From positions 1-34,274 of the forward strand of contig JAATEV010000014.1 of the NCBI GenBank assembly GCA_015655585.1: a DNA stretch of 34,274 nucleotides, written 5' to 3'. Source of the DNA: Terriglobales bacterium. GTDB taxonomy: Bacteria > Acidobacteriota > Terriglobia > Terriglobales > Acidobacteriaceae. The notes below the pieces were generated by a model that made no database searches, had not been told where the DNA came from, and saw nothing but the letters and a program-made list of their open reading frames with translations. Shown here piece by piece: positions 1-8,093 of the stretch. Each line of letters begins with the position of its first letter. Position 1 is the stretch's first letter. The position numbers were made by a program, and so were the translations under genes.

Positions 1-158
1 CGGGCGTGGGCCTTCAGTGAGTTGGGCCCGGTGATTCCCTGCTGCGCCCAGGCCAGTGTGGGCGATGCGAGCGTGAATGCCGCTGTCTGCAATGCCGCTG
101 CCTGGGCCAGCGTGGAGAGAAACTCTCTGCGGGAGCGACCTGCCAGTGGATGCTCCAA
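1..158 (-). CDS. Tat-exported protein, N-terminal fragment (possibly a glycoside hydrolase)
   Basis: The gene runs off the left edge, so only its first 52 codons are visible. It reads from a TTG start at 156-158 that sits six bases behind a strong AAGGAGG Shine-Dalgarno (165-171); no ATG in this frame is as well placed. The translation opens with a twin-arginine signal: GRSRREFLSTLA, a hydrophobic alanine-rich stretch, and a likely cleavage site after SPTLAWA. The mature part begins QQGITGPNSLKAHA. A 'SLKAHA' segment just after the signal is reminiscent of the start of GH10 xylanases, which would fit the other carbohydrate-active genes here, but that is a weak resemblance. It lies 79 bases after the stop of the TonB-dependent receptor on the same strand and may share its transcript. 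Confidence 0.6.
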   Translation of the reverse strand, partial: MEHPLAGRSRREFLSTLAQAAALQTAAFTLASPTLAWAQQGITGPNSLKAHA

Positions 159-237
159 ACCGATCCTCCTTATGCGAGGTGAGAGAAACAGATTCGGCAG
201 CGCGTTCCGACGCCGCGCTGCCAGGGAGTTTGCGCGT

Positions 238-3200
238 TTAGAAGACCAGCTTGAGCGAGAACTGCGCGATGCGGGGATCGTTTGCGGAGGCCCCGTTCTG
301 CGGAGTGGTTCCGGTGATCTGGCCGAAGGTTCCGCCCAGCGTGGTGTTGGGATCGCCGAAGTTGGTGTGGTTGAAGATGTTGAAGTACTCGGCGCGGAAC
401 TGCACGGAGAACCGGCCCTCCGTGTAAAGATTGCGAACGACAGCCATATCGACGTCGGTGTAACGCGGGCCGACGAAGGAGCCTTTCACGATGTTGCCGT
501 AGCTGTTGGAAGGGTTCGCGGCGTTGGCGATGGGGTTCGAGAAGCTGGCGGGGTTCAGCCAGTTCTTGCAGTGGGCGGTGGGCGAGCAGGCCGCGCCGCC
601 GTAGGGGTTGCCAGAGAGAACGGCGCGATCGCGATTCTGGCCGGAGCCATCGACGTTATTGGAGCTTGCGTTCACGGTGAGGGGGTCGCCGCTGCGCGTC
701 TGGAAGAGGCCGGAGACCTGCCAGCCATTGACTAAATAGCGAGCGACGGCGGGGGCGTCCTTGAACACCTTGGGGACCGGATAGACGAAGGAGATCGAGG
801 CCACGTTGCGGTGGTCGAAGTCCGAGGGGCCGTAGTCGAGCCGCCGGAAGTTGTGTTCGAAGATGGGCAGGACGTAGGAGTTGTTGGAGGCGATGGCGGT
901 GGAGGACTGGTTATACGGCGTGTTGTCGATGGCCTTGGACCAGGTGTAGTTGCCGAGGATGGTGAGGCCGTTGCGAAGACGCTGCTCGACCGAGACCTGA
1001 AGCGAGTTGTAGAGAGAGTTGCTGCCGGTGTTGGCCTCGGTGATGGCCTGGGTGAAGCAGGAGTTGTTCGTCGCGCAGCCGGAGGGGTTGTAGATGCGGC
1101 GGCCATAGCGGGGATCGGTGGTGGCGACCGCAGAGGCAGTGAGGAAAGGGTTGATCTCGACGGGGCTCCACTGGTGGCTGCTGTGCGAGGCGACGTAGCC
1201 GAGACGAAAGAGCAGATTTTTGGTCATCTGCTGTTCGAGGGTCAGGTTCCACGAGTAGGTGATCGGCGTGGAGAAGGGGCGGAAGGGATCGTAGGTGAGG
1301 AAGGCCTGCGGCGGAATGGGCGAGGTGTTCGGCGGAGGCTGGGGTGCTGGAAATGGATTGGCGGTGCGGGAGCTTGCGTAGGGATCGGAGAAGTTGATGA
1401 CGACGTTGTTAGCCGAGTTGGCCGCAATGGCCGAGCTGATGTTGACGTTGGTGATGAAGGGCGAGGTGTTGGAATAGATGTTATAGAAGACGCTGCTGAT
1501 GCGGCTGTCGTAGAAGGTGCCCGCGCCTCCGTGAATGCTGGTCTTGCCGTCGCCGAAGACGTCCCAGGCGAAGCCGAGGCGCGGCATGAAGTGGGTGTAG
1601 TTGTTGGGGATGCCGTTGGGGTTGAAGCCGGAGTCGCCTGCGAAGAGGAGACCCGCGGGAGCGAGCGGATACAGGCTGGAGTGGGTGCCCGCCGTGTAGG
1701 CCGAGGGGAAGAAGCTGCCCATGCGGCCTTCGCGCTCGTGCCACGGGATGAAGGGCTCGTAGCGGACGCCGTAGCTGAGGGTGAAGCGGCGACCGATCTT
1801 CCAGGAGTCCTGCGCGTAGAGACCGAAGAAGTGTCCACGCAGGGCGAGGAACTGGCCTGAGGCCTGGGCGAAGTTCTGCACATAGCCGAGGAGGAAGCTG
1901 GCCATGGCGTCGTTGGTGACGTTGGCGTTGAAGGTGAAGAGGCCGGGCTGCTGGAAGAGATTGTTGACGTCTACGGAGGATTGCTCGCCGTGGAAGCCGA
2001 AGCTGATGTTGTGATTGCCGAGCTGGACGTGAACGTCGTCGCCGAGCGTGTAGTTGGCGCGGGCGAAGTCGGCCAGCGGGTTGCCGCCGATATTGAAGAA
2101 GGTGCTGCCGACGAGGATCTGGTTGATCTGCTTGAAGGCTGGCTGCCAGATGTTGACACCGAGATCGGAGACGTCGATGGAGCCGGGCAGAGGGCCGCGG
2201 TTCGCGTCCTCAAGCTGGTAGCTGAGGATGAAGTTGTTCAGTATATGGCTGGTGAAGGTGTGGGTCTCGGAGACCAGCGCGTTGTAGTAGTGGATGCTGG
2301 CCTGATCCTGATAGGTAAGCAGGTTGCTGAGGTCGAGCACGCCGTCGAGATGATAGGAGTCGGAGAAGTAGCGCGCGGTGATGCTGTCCTTGGAGCCGAG
2401 ATCCTGATCGAAGCGGGCGGTGACTTCGCCGAGATTCGTGAAGTTGGGCTGCACGAAGGTAAAGCTGCCGGAGGCGTCCGGGGTGGGCAGGTACTTCAAC
2501 AAGGCTAACGAAGCCGAGTTGAAGGAGCCCGTGGGGACATGCGCGGTGTAGGAGTTGCCGCCGTTGGAGGTGTAGGGGTAGCACTGTCCGGCGTTCGCGG
2601 GATTGGTGGCCTTAGCAGGGTCGGCGATGCAAGCTCCGTTGAAGGCGGCGCTGCCGGGGGCAGCGGCGGTGGTGAAATTAAAATTTCCGGCGAGCTGGGA
2701 GGCGGTGGGCAGGGTGTCGGCCGTGGCGCTGACCGACGCGGTGTGGGCGATGGTCTTCTGGTAGCCGACGAAGAAGAACGAGTGATGGCTGTGGAAGAGG
2801 CCGGGAATCATGACCGGGCCGCCGACGGTGCCGCCGAACTGGTTGCGCTTGAGGGGATCGACCGTTTTGACGTTTTTGACGTAGCTGAAGTAGTTGGCCG
2901 CGTTGAAGTAGCGGTTGCGGAGGAACTCGAACAGATCGCCGTGGAACTGGCTACCACCGCTCTTGGTGATGATGTTGACGACACCACCCGCGTTCTGGCC
3001 GTACTCGGCGTTGTAGTTGCTGGTGGCGACGCTGAACTCCTGCACGGCGTCGGGCATGGGGAAGGGCGCGTTGACGTTGGTGTACTCGTCGATGTTGTTG
3101 CCGCCGTCGAGCAGGTAATTAGTCTGGCCCACGCGGGTTCCGTTGGCGGTGATGGTAACAGCCTGCGGGAAGGTCTTGGTATTGCCCTGGTCGGCCTGGG

Positions 3201-3714
3201 CGTTGGGCGCAATGGCTACACCGGCGACGAGCGTGGTGAGAGAGGCGGCGTTGCGTCCGTTGAGAGGCAGCTCATTGACCTGCTGCTGGCCGACCACTTG
3301 GGAGACTCCGCCGGTGGAGAGGTTAATCTGGGCGGCGCTGGCCTCCACCGTGACCGTCACGGTCTCCGAGCCGATGTTGAGCGTGGCGTTGGCGGTGACG
3401 CTCTGGTCGGCCTGCAGGAGGATGCCGGGCTGGCTGTACTTCTGGAAGCCCTTAGCGGTGATGTCGATCCGGTAGTCCGACGGCGGCACCGACGGGAAGA
3501 CGTAAAGGCCGGCTCCGTTACTTTGAACTGTATTGACGCTGCCGGTCTTCGTCTCGGTGAGCACTACGGTAGCGCCGGGAACAGCGGCACCGGTGGAGTC
3601 GGCAACGGTGCCGGAGATGGTTCCGAGTCCCTGACCGCAGGCGGAATGGGCGAGGCAGAGAAGGACAGCGCAGGCGAGGACGAATCCTCGAAGACTCCGA
3701 AATGCGGCGATCAT
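238..3714 (-). CDS. TonB-dependent receptor, Oar-like, with carboxypeptidase-regulatory-like domain
   Basis: An outer-membrane transporter of about 1,158 residues, the usual size for the Oar-like receptors that are expanded in Acidobacteriota. The start at 3714 (MIAAFRSLRG) is preferred over the upstream in-frame ATG at 3831, because it has a CAGGAG ribosome site seven bases upstream and begins directly with a signal peptide (LACAVLLCLAHSACG). Domains in order: signal peptide (about 1-27); a carboxypeptidase-regulatory-like beta-sandwich (GTISGTVADSTGAAVPGATV, about 30-110); a plug domain (ELPLNGRN, then a glycine-rich NAEYGQNAGGVVNIITKSG segment, about 120-260); and a long beta-barrel ending in the expected C-terminal phenylalanine (FSLKLVF). 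Substrate cannot be read from sequence. Neighbouring exported proteins and the two DUF1680 glycosidases make plant-derived oligosaccharides plausible. The downstream Tat-signal gene may be co-transcribed. Confidence 0.9.
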   Translation of the reverse strand: MIAAFRSLRGFVLACAVLLCLAHSACGQGLGTISGTVADSTGAAVPGATVVLTETKTGSVNTVQSNGAGLYVFPSVPPSDYRIDITAKGFQKYSQPGILLQADQSVTANATLNIGSETVTVTVEASAAQINLSTGGVSQVVGQQQVNELPLNGRNAASLTTLVAGVAIAPNAQADQGNTKTFPQAVTITANGTRVGQTNYLLDGGNNIDEYTNVNAPFPMPDAVQEFSVATSNYNAEYGQNAGGVVNIITKSGGSQFHGDLFEFLRNRYFNAANYFSYVKNVKTVDPLKRNQFGGTVGGPVMIPGLFHSHHSFFFVGYQKTIAHTASVSATADTLPTASQLAGNFNFTTAAAPGSAAFNGACIADPAKATNPANAGQCYPYTSNGGNSYTAHVPTGSFNSASLALLKYLPTPDASGSFTFVQPNFTNLGEVTARFDQDLGSKDSITARYFSDSYHLDGVLDLSNLLTYQDQASIHYYNALVSETHTFTSHILNNFILSYQLEDANRGPLPGSIDVSDLGVNIWQPAFKQINQILVGSTFFNIGGNPLADFARANYTLGDDVHVQLGNHNISFGFHGEQSSVDVNNLFQQPGLFTFNANVTNDAMASFLLGYVQNFAQASGQFLALRGHFFGLYAQDSWKIGRRFTLSYGVRYEPFIPWHEREGRMGSFFPSAYTAGTHSSLYPLAPAGLLFAGDSGFNPNGIPNNYTHFMPRLGFAWDVFGDGKTSIHGGAGTFYDSRISSVFYNIYSNTSPFITNVNISSAIAANSANNVVINFSDPYASSRTANPFPAPQPPPNTSPIPPQAFLTYDPFRPFSTPITYSWNLTLEQQMTKNLLFRLGYVASHSSHQWSPVEINPFLTASAVATTDPRYGRRIYNPSGCATNNSCFTQAITEANTGSNSLYNSLQVSVEQRLRNGLTILGNYTWSKAIDNTPYNQSSTAIASNNSYVLPIFEHNFRRLDYGPSDFDHRNVASISFVYPVPKVFKDAPAVARYLVNGWQVSGLFQTRSGDPLTVNASSNNVDGSGQNRDRAVLSGNPYGGAACSPTAHCKNWLNPASFSNPIANAANPSNSYGNIVKGSFVGPRYTDVDMAVVRNLYTEGRFSVQFRAEYFNIFNHTNFGDPNTTLGGTFGQITGTTPQNGASANDPRIAQFSLKLVF

Positions 3715-4062
3715 AGTGGTCTCCTGGGAAATGCTGCGGAAGTATTGCGAGAGAGACTGCGATGCTGTCTGCTGATATCGCCTGGGAGGAGATGTCGGTT
3801 GGCTGGTTCCGCTCCGGGCAGGATCTTGCAATCAATAGGCACGCTTTTGACTCTCCAGATCGTTCGGCTTCCATCGATCCCGCGCCAGATGGTCTGGCTT
3901 GTCCGACGCGGAATGGAGCTTGAACTGATCGGAGAGCTTTCTAGAGGCACAGGCAGACGAGAAGGGAGACAGGTACAGTCCCTGACCGTCAGGTTTTGAT
4001 CTATCTCATTCATTTTTAGCAACTTGAAGGAGAGGCCCGGACGGCGTCTCCTGCCTGAAAAA
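3715..4062. other. Intergenic region upstream of the TonB-dependent receptor (348 bases)
   Basis: It must hold the receptor promoter and the 3' end of the preceding transcript. I see the receptor ribosome site (CAGGAG) but no convincing -35/-10 pair and no U-tailed terminator. Short reading frames cross it on the minus strand, but they have neither a ribosome site nor a recognisable product. Confidence 0.5.
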
Positions 4063-5358
4063 TTACTCGACCGAAACCGCCAGCACGCGGGGAGGGCCGG
4101 GCGTCTCGTCGGTCACATCGGTTCCAAGGACGATCTGAACGTTGCGGTGGGCCGCCTCCGGAGGGATGGAGGAGCTGAGGGTCTGCATGAGCTGCGGATC
4201 GGTGAGGAACTCCCCGGCGGCCTGGGTACCGTAGGTGTAGAGGCCGCCGACGGCGATAAGGACGTGGCCGGTATCCGAGTTCCAGATGCGCGAGATAAGG
4301 GCGTAGTCATGCAGCACAGGAGCGCTGGCTCCGTGGTGATGCTCACGGGACTGGTCAGTGCGCCAGCTCCAGGCACGGGAGGCCGGAGCCTTCTGGTCCT
4401 TAATATAGACAAGGTGGTTGTCCGCATCGAGCGCAAGCGAATAGCGAAGCCGGTGCGTCAGGCGAAGACTCCACTCGTTGTTGAATGCCCCTACCAGAAC
4501 GACCGGGCCTTCGCGCAGGTCGGAGAAGGAGCTGGCGTTCTCGCTGCGGATGAGCGTCTTTTTGCCATGCGCCTGCAACAGTCCGACGATCCGGGCGATG
4601 GTCACCATATCGGCAAAGGGGACATTGGAGGAGGCGGCGGTGTGTACCGTCGGCAGTGGGCCGTCCTTCCCTTCTTCCTCGCTGACGCCGAAAGGACTGA
4701 CGGTGGGGGGGCCGTCGGGCACGTCGCCGACGGCGAGCAGAACGGGACCGGGCGCATCGAGCAGCGGCCTCCAGAAGAGCTCCTGCTCCGGAAGATGGTG
4801 GAAGCGGGTGTAGAGCAGGATGGCGGCAAGGAAAAGAAGCAAGGCTCCGCCCAGAACCCACGGTCGCTGCCGGGCAGAGGGCGGTTCGGCCGGAGGCGGT
4901 TCCTGTGGCAGCAAGGGCTCGGCAGCGAGCAGAGGAGGGTCGGCGATCACAGTGTCGGCGATGCCGATCTCGGGGTCCGCCGGAAGGGACTGGGCAGGTA
5001 GCGAGAAATGAGGAACATAGGAGCCTGGAACAAGGCTCATACGAAGCTCGAAGCGGTGCTTCTCCTCGCCGTAGTAGATGGCGAGACGCTTGCGAAGCTC
5101 GTTGGCTGCGGTGCGGACAACGTGGTCGACGTTGGTATCGTAGGTGAGGGTGCGCCCGAAGACCTCGATGCCGATCGTGCGTTCCTTGATCTGGTCAGCG
5201 GCGCCCTTGAGGGTACGATCGACGACGTAGCGCAGAAACTCGATGGAGCGCTTGCTGGAGCGGAAGACGGGATCCTGAACCAATAGCTCAAGCTGCTCCC
5301 GAACCATCTCTTCGGTTAGTTCCGCACCTGGGATCTGCTCTACTTCCGTCTTCAGCAT
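4063..5358 (-). CDS. Membrane-anchored protein with N-terminal Acidobacteriota-type winged-helix-like domain
   Basis: A 431-residue protein. Residues about 18-118 (FRSSKRSIEFLRYVV, IKERTIGIEVFGR, YDTNVDHVVRTAANELRKRLAIYY, PGSYVPHF) match a domain I know from many acidobacterial and rhizobial proteins. There it precedes a transmembrane helix and TPR, TolB-like or cyclase-like modules, and it is thought to resemble a DNA-binding winged helix. A proline-rich linker (about 137-165) leads to a single transmembrane helix at about 167-184 (WVLGGALLLFLAAILLYTRF). The remaining 245 residues should lie in the periplasm and match nothing I recognise. This layout would suit a one-component regulator with a cytoplasmic DNA-binding domain and an outer sensor. 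It lies upstream of the TonB-dependent receptor, which it might control. The ribosome site is weak. The function is inferred, not established. Confidence 0.7.
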   Translation of the reverse strand: MLKTEVEQIPGAELTEEMVREQLELLVQDPVFRSSKRSIEFLRYVVDRTLKGAADQIKERTIGIEVFGRTLTYDTNVDHVVRTAANELRKRLAIYYGEEKHRFELRMSLVPGSYVPHFSLPAQSLPADPEIGIADTVIADPPLLAAEPLLPQEPPPAEPPSARQRPWVLGGALLLFLAAILLYTRFHHLPEQELFWRPLLDAPGPVLLAVGDVPDGPPTVSPFGVSEEEGKDGPLPTVHTAASSNVPFADMVTIARIVGLLQAHGKKTLIRSENASSFSDLREGPVVLVGAFNNEWSLRLTHRLRYSLALDADNHLVYIKDQKAPASRAWSWRTDQSREHHHGASAPVLHDYALISRIWNSDTGHVLIAVGGLYTYGTQAAGEFLTDPQLMQTLSSSIPPEAAHRNVQIVLGTDVTDETPGPPRVLAVSVE

Positions 5359-5595
5359 ATCGATACCGACAGCTCTCTTTGGTCAGGTTGATTCCAGCAT
5401 CGGGCTCGCCTTGCTACAGTCGCAAGAAGCGATTCCGGAGCGCTGACCATACTACTTCAGAGAGGCATCTTCTGGGGAGCACTCACCTGACTGCCTGTTG
5501 CAGAGAGAGAAACAGCCCGAACCGTTATCTGCAAGACATTGATCTGTTTGGGTTTGCCGAACTTGATTTGAGGGGGGACGTCTCTTGAAACTTTA

Positions 5596-5687
5596 TGGCG
5601 GAGAATGGGGGATTCGAACCCCCGATAGAGCTTTCGCCCTATAACGGTTTAGCAAACCGCCGCCTTCAGCCACTCGGCCAACTCTCC
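5596..5687 (-). tRNA. tRNA-Ser (anticodon GCT)
   Basis: On the minus strand the cloverleaf is complete. The acceptor stem GGAGAGT pairs with ATTCTCC, there is a discriminator G and an encoded CCA. The D arm is GCCGAGTGGCTGAAGGC, and the anticodon arm CGGTTTGCTAAACCG reads anticodon GCT (codons AGC/AGU). The long variable arm (about TATAGGGCGAAAGCTCTA) is typical of serine tRNAs, and the T arm contains GGTTCGAATCC. Length is 92 bases with CCA. Confidence 0.97.
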
Positions 5688-5723
5688 GTCTTTGATGTTG
5701 CAGGTACAAACTTGGCTGAGGTC

Positions 5724-5729
5724 ATTATA
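5724..5729 (-). promoter_or_regulatory. -10 box of the tRNA-Ser promoter
   Basis: A perfect TATAAT on the minus strand ends 36 bases before the first base of tRNA-Ser, leaving room for a short 5' leader. A TTGTCG about 19 bases further upstream is a possible but poor -35. Confidence 0.5.
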
Positions 5730-5865
5730 GCTTGAGGCTGGGGGATATCGACAAGGTGGTTTGGATTTGTGGCTGTCGAAAAAAATGTGGCAGTGGCGTG
5801 AACACCAATCGGGGAGGTTTGGGGTAGTAACGGCGAACGCATTGCCGGGGCTCCGGCGCTGGCGA

Positions 5866-5899
5866 GGCGAAGGCTTGGCTGAGTGGCCGGGCCTTCGCC
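5866..5899 (-). terminator. Terminator-like hairpin downstream of ppa
   Basis: Perfect 9-base arms GGCGAAGGC (5866-5874) and GCCTTCGCC (5891-5899) with a 16-base loop lie 13 bases past the pyrophosphatase stop codon. No U tract follows, so it may be an mRNA-stabilising 3' structure rather than a classical intrinsic terminator. Confidence 0.4.
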
Positions 5900-5911
5900 C
5901 CCTGAAGCGAC

Positions 5912-6469
5912 TTACTTGTGGGGAACCGGCTTGGGCTGGGGGTTCGCCTTGTTATCGATGAAGCGCTGCTGCGCCTCCAGCACCTTGCTGCGGGCGAAGG
6001 AGGCGTCGTGCCACTCCTTCACCTCGACGCGCTTGCCTTCGAGGTCCTTGTAGATGGCGAAGAAGTGCGTGATCTCCCGGAGCATGTGGGGATAGATCTC
6101 GGAAAAGTTCCATACATCCTTGTAGCGGGGGTTGCCGTTACCCACACAAAGAATTTTCTCGTCGCCGAGTCCCTGGTCGAGCATCTCGAGGACGCCGATG
6201 GGACGGACCTCCATGACGCAGCCCGAAAAGCTGGGGCAATCGACCAGCACAAGGCAGTCGAGCGGGTCGCCGTCTTCGCCAAGGGTGCTGGGAATGAAGC
6301 CGTAGTCGCCGGGATAATGGACGGGCGAATAAAGGTTCCGGTCGAGACGGAAGACGTGAAGGTCTTTGTCGTACTCGTACTTGTTGGTGCCTTCGTACGG
6401 GATCTCGATGACGGCGTTAATCACTTCAGGGCTGTTTGCGCCCACGGGAAGTTCCAGGTAATTCACCAT
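5912..6469 (-). CDS. ppa: Inorganic pyrophosphatase (family I)
   Basis: A 185-residue cytoplasmic enzyme that hydrolyses pyrophosphate to two phosphates, drawing biosynthetic reactions forward. The family I signature is clear at about residues 62-72 (GEDGDPLDCLVL), supplying the metal-binding aspartates. The earlier IEIPYEGTNKYEYDKDLHVFRLDR contains the conserved IEIP and KYE elements, followed by YPGDYGFIPSTL. The length is normal for a bacterial family I enzyme. The start at 6469 gives the expected N-terminus, though the ribosome site is weak. It is transcribed divergently from purS, with the promoters sharing the 128-base gap. Confidence 0.96.
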   Translation of the reverse strand: MVNYLELPVGANSPEVINAVIEIPYEGTNKYEYDKDLHVFRLDRNLYSPVHYPGDYGFIPSTLGEDGDPLDCLVLVDCPSFSGCVMEVRPIGVLEMLDQGLGDEKILCVGNGNPRYKDVWNFSEIYPHMLREITHFFAIYKDLEGKRVEVKEWHDASFARSKVLEAQQRFIDNKANPQPKPVPHK

Positions 6470-6583
6470 AAAGTCAGGGTCTCTTCTCTTATTCGTGAAA
6501 GATTCTCACTTGCGGAGTGATGCTCGCCGTATTGCTCTGCTGGCGATTGTGGGCCCGTTCAAGAACAAAAGCCGCACCTTGTC

Positions 6584-6589
6584 TATAAT
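6584..6589 (+). promoter_or_regulatory. -10 box of purS, leaderless promoter candidate
   Basis: A perfect TATAAT ends eight bases before the purS ATG at 6598, which places the expected transcription start at or one to two bases before the start codon. No Shine-Dalgarno is present at a usable distance. The -35 region is poor. Confidence 0.55.
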
Positions 6590-6597
6590 CAGTCAGG

Positions 6598-6843
6598 ATG
6601 AAGGCTCATGTCTATGTCACGCTGAAACGAACGGTGCTGGATGCCCAGGGGCAGACAGTTGCAGATGCATTGCGGCGGATGGAATATCGCGGCGTTGCCG
6701 ATGTACGGCAGGGAAAGTATTTCCTGCTGACCTTGGAAGATGGATTACAAAAAGACGCAGCACAGGCCGAGGTGGAGCGCATCGCGCGCGAAGTCCTGAC
6801 CAACCCTGTGATCGAAGAGTTTACGTTCCGACTGGAAGACTAA
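6598..6843 (+). CDS. purS: Phosphoribosylformylglycinamidine synthase subunit PurS
   Basis: An 81-residue small subunit of the multi-subunit FGAM synthase (PurS-PurQ-PurL). This enzyme converts formylglycinamide ribonucleotide to the amidine in purine synthesis, and PurS bridges the glutaminase and synthetase subunits. The full length matches the family: KAHVYVTLKRTVLDAQGQTVADAL at the start, then YRGVADVRQGKYFLL, and an ending VLTNPVIEEFTFRLED that contains the conserved NPVIE element. purQ and purL, which often sit next to purS, are not in the window. The start codon is probably the first or nearly the first base of the mRNA (see the promoter entry). Heme genes follow 77 bases later on the same strand. 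Confidence 0.93.
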   Translation: MKAHVYVTLKRTVLDAQGQTVADALRRMEYRGVADVRQGKYFLLTLEDGLQKDAAQAEVERIAREVLTNPVIEEFTFRLED

Positions 6844-6920
6844 ACGCGTTTTTTTGCCTGGGTTCTTCGCGGCCAATCGCCGGTTGCTGTCGAATGTGAA
6901 TTTTCGACGCTGTCGCGCGG

Positions 6921-8093
6921 ATGGCCGATAAACGGAATCGACGCTTGCGCCAGCCTGAGCTCGGACAGGCGAATGGAGAGCCTTTGCGGGATACCTCAAT
7001 AGAACACGCTCCAGAGACGCAGCCCGACTCGCCTGGCGGCGGAAGCCGGTTTGTGCAGGCCTGCCTGCGGCTGCCTGTGGACAGGACGCCGGTATGGTTT
7101 CTGCGGCAGGCCGGGCGCTACATGCCGGAGTACATGGCTGTGCGGAAGCACCACTCCCTGCTGGAGATCTGCCGCACGCCGGAGATTGCCGCCGAGGTGA
7201 CGATTACGGCGGCGGAACGGCTGGGCGTGGATGCGGCGATCATCTTTGCCGATCTTCTGCTGCCGCTGACGCCGATGGGGCTGGACTTCGAGTTTGTGGC
7301 GGGCGAAGGCCCGGTGGTGCATACGCCGGTGCGCTCGCTGGAGCAGATTCAGGCTCTGCGAACGGATCGCACCGACGACCTGCTGTACGTGGCGCGAGCG
7401 ATTGAGCAGGTGGCCGGGCACTTTTCCGCTCCGAGGGCCGACGGCGACACGCTGGGCATCATCGGGTTCTGCGGGGCTCCGTGGACGCTGGCGGGCTACA
7501 TGATCGAAGGCGGCAAGCAGAGCGGCGGCGACCGGAACTACATCGAGACGAAGAAGCTGATGTACTCGAACGAGGCGGCGTGGTCTCTGCTGATGGAGAA
7601 GATCGTCACGGTGCTGGCAGACTATGCCCGGCAGCAGGTGGAGGCCGGGGCGGACGTGATTCAGGTCTTCGATAGCTGGGTCGGCAAGTTGAGCGTGCAG
7701 GACTACAGGCAGTATTGCCTGAGCTGGACGACGGTGCTGGTGCAGCGGATTCGGGCGATGGGCGTGCCGGTGATCTACTTCGGCGTGGAGACTGCTTCCC
7801 TGCTGTCGGCGATGAGCGAGACCGGTGCGGACGTGATTGGGCTGGACTGGCGGACTCCGCTGGAGGATGGCTGGAAGGCCGTGGGGCCGGGATGCGGCGT
7901 GCAGGGGAACCTTGACCCAATCGCGCTATTTGCTCCAAACGATGTCCTGAAAGACCGCGTGAAGCAGGTGCTGGACGCGGCGGCACGGCGGCCGGGACAC
8001 ATCTTCAACGTAGGCCACGGCATTGTTCCAGGAACTCCGGTGGAGAACGTGATCAAAGTGGTGGAGTGGGTGAAGGAGTTGGGAAGACGATGA
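6921..8093 (+). CDS. hemE: Uroporphyrinogen decarboxylase
   Basis: A 390-residue cytoplasmic enzyme that removes four acetate carboxyls from uroporphyrinogen III to give coproporphyrinogen III. Diagnostic elements are RTPVWFLRQAGRYMPEY (residues about 55-71, the substrate-binding arginines), IIFADLLLPLTPMG with the catalytic aspartate, GFCGAPWTLAGYMIEGG (about 183-200), and a C-terminal GHIFNVGHGIVPGTPVENV. The first 43 residues are hydrophilic and absent from most homologues. The ATG at 6921 has no good ribosome site, so translation may start further in, for instance near the GTG of RFVQACL. It is followed by hemH with a 4-base ATGA overlap, so the two are translationally coupled. Confidence 0.95.
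   Translation: MADKRNRRLRQPELGQANGEPLRDTSIEHAPETQPDSPGGGSRFVQACLRLPVDRTPVWFLRQAGRYMPEYMAVRKHHSLLEICRTPEIAAEVTITAAERLGVDAAIIFADLLLPLTPMGLDFEFVAGEGPVVHTPVRSLEQIQALRTDRTDDLLYVARAIEQVAGHFSAPRADGDTLGIIGFCGAPWTLAGYMIEGGKQSGGDRNYIETKKLMYSNEAAWSLLMEKIVTVLADYARQQVEAGADVIQVFDSWVGKLSVQDYRQYCLSWTTVLVQRIRAMGVPVIYFGVETASLLSAMSETGADVIGLDWRTPLEDGWKAVGPGCGVQGNLDPIALFAPNDVLKDRVKQVLDAAARRPGHIFNVGHGIVPGTPVENVIKVVEWVKELGRR

Noticed and set aside
811-1860. Second long antisense frame over the receptor (349 codons)
   Set aside because: Same explanation: a composition shadow of the receptor barrel, with no recognisable protein features.
3715-3831. Longer start of the TonB-dependent receptor at 3831
   Set aside because: It would put 39 polar residues before the signal peptide; the ATG at 3714 has a good ribosome site and begins with the signal peptide.
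2539-3999. Long open frame on the plus strand opposite the TonB-dependent receptor (486 codons)
   Set aside because: It is antisense to a clear receptor gene; the G+C-rich codons of the receptor leave few stops on the other strand. The valine/glycine-rich translation has no domains and no ribosome site.
3990-4062. Terminator between the 431-residue protein and the receptor
   Set aside because: AGGAGA ... TCTCCT repeats occur, but the inner bases do not pair well and no T tract follows.
5761-5961. 66-codon plus-strand frame between tRNA-Ser and ppa
   Set aside because: No ribosome site, no family resemblance, and it runs into the ppa coding region and through its 3' hairpin.
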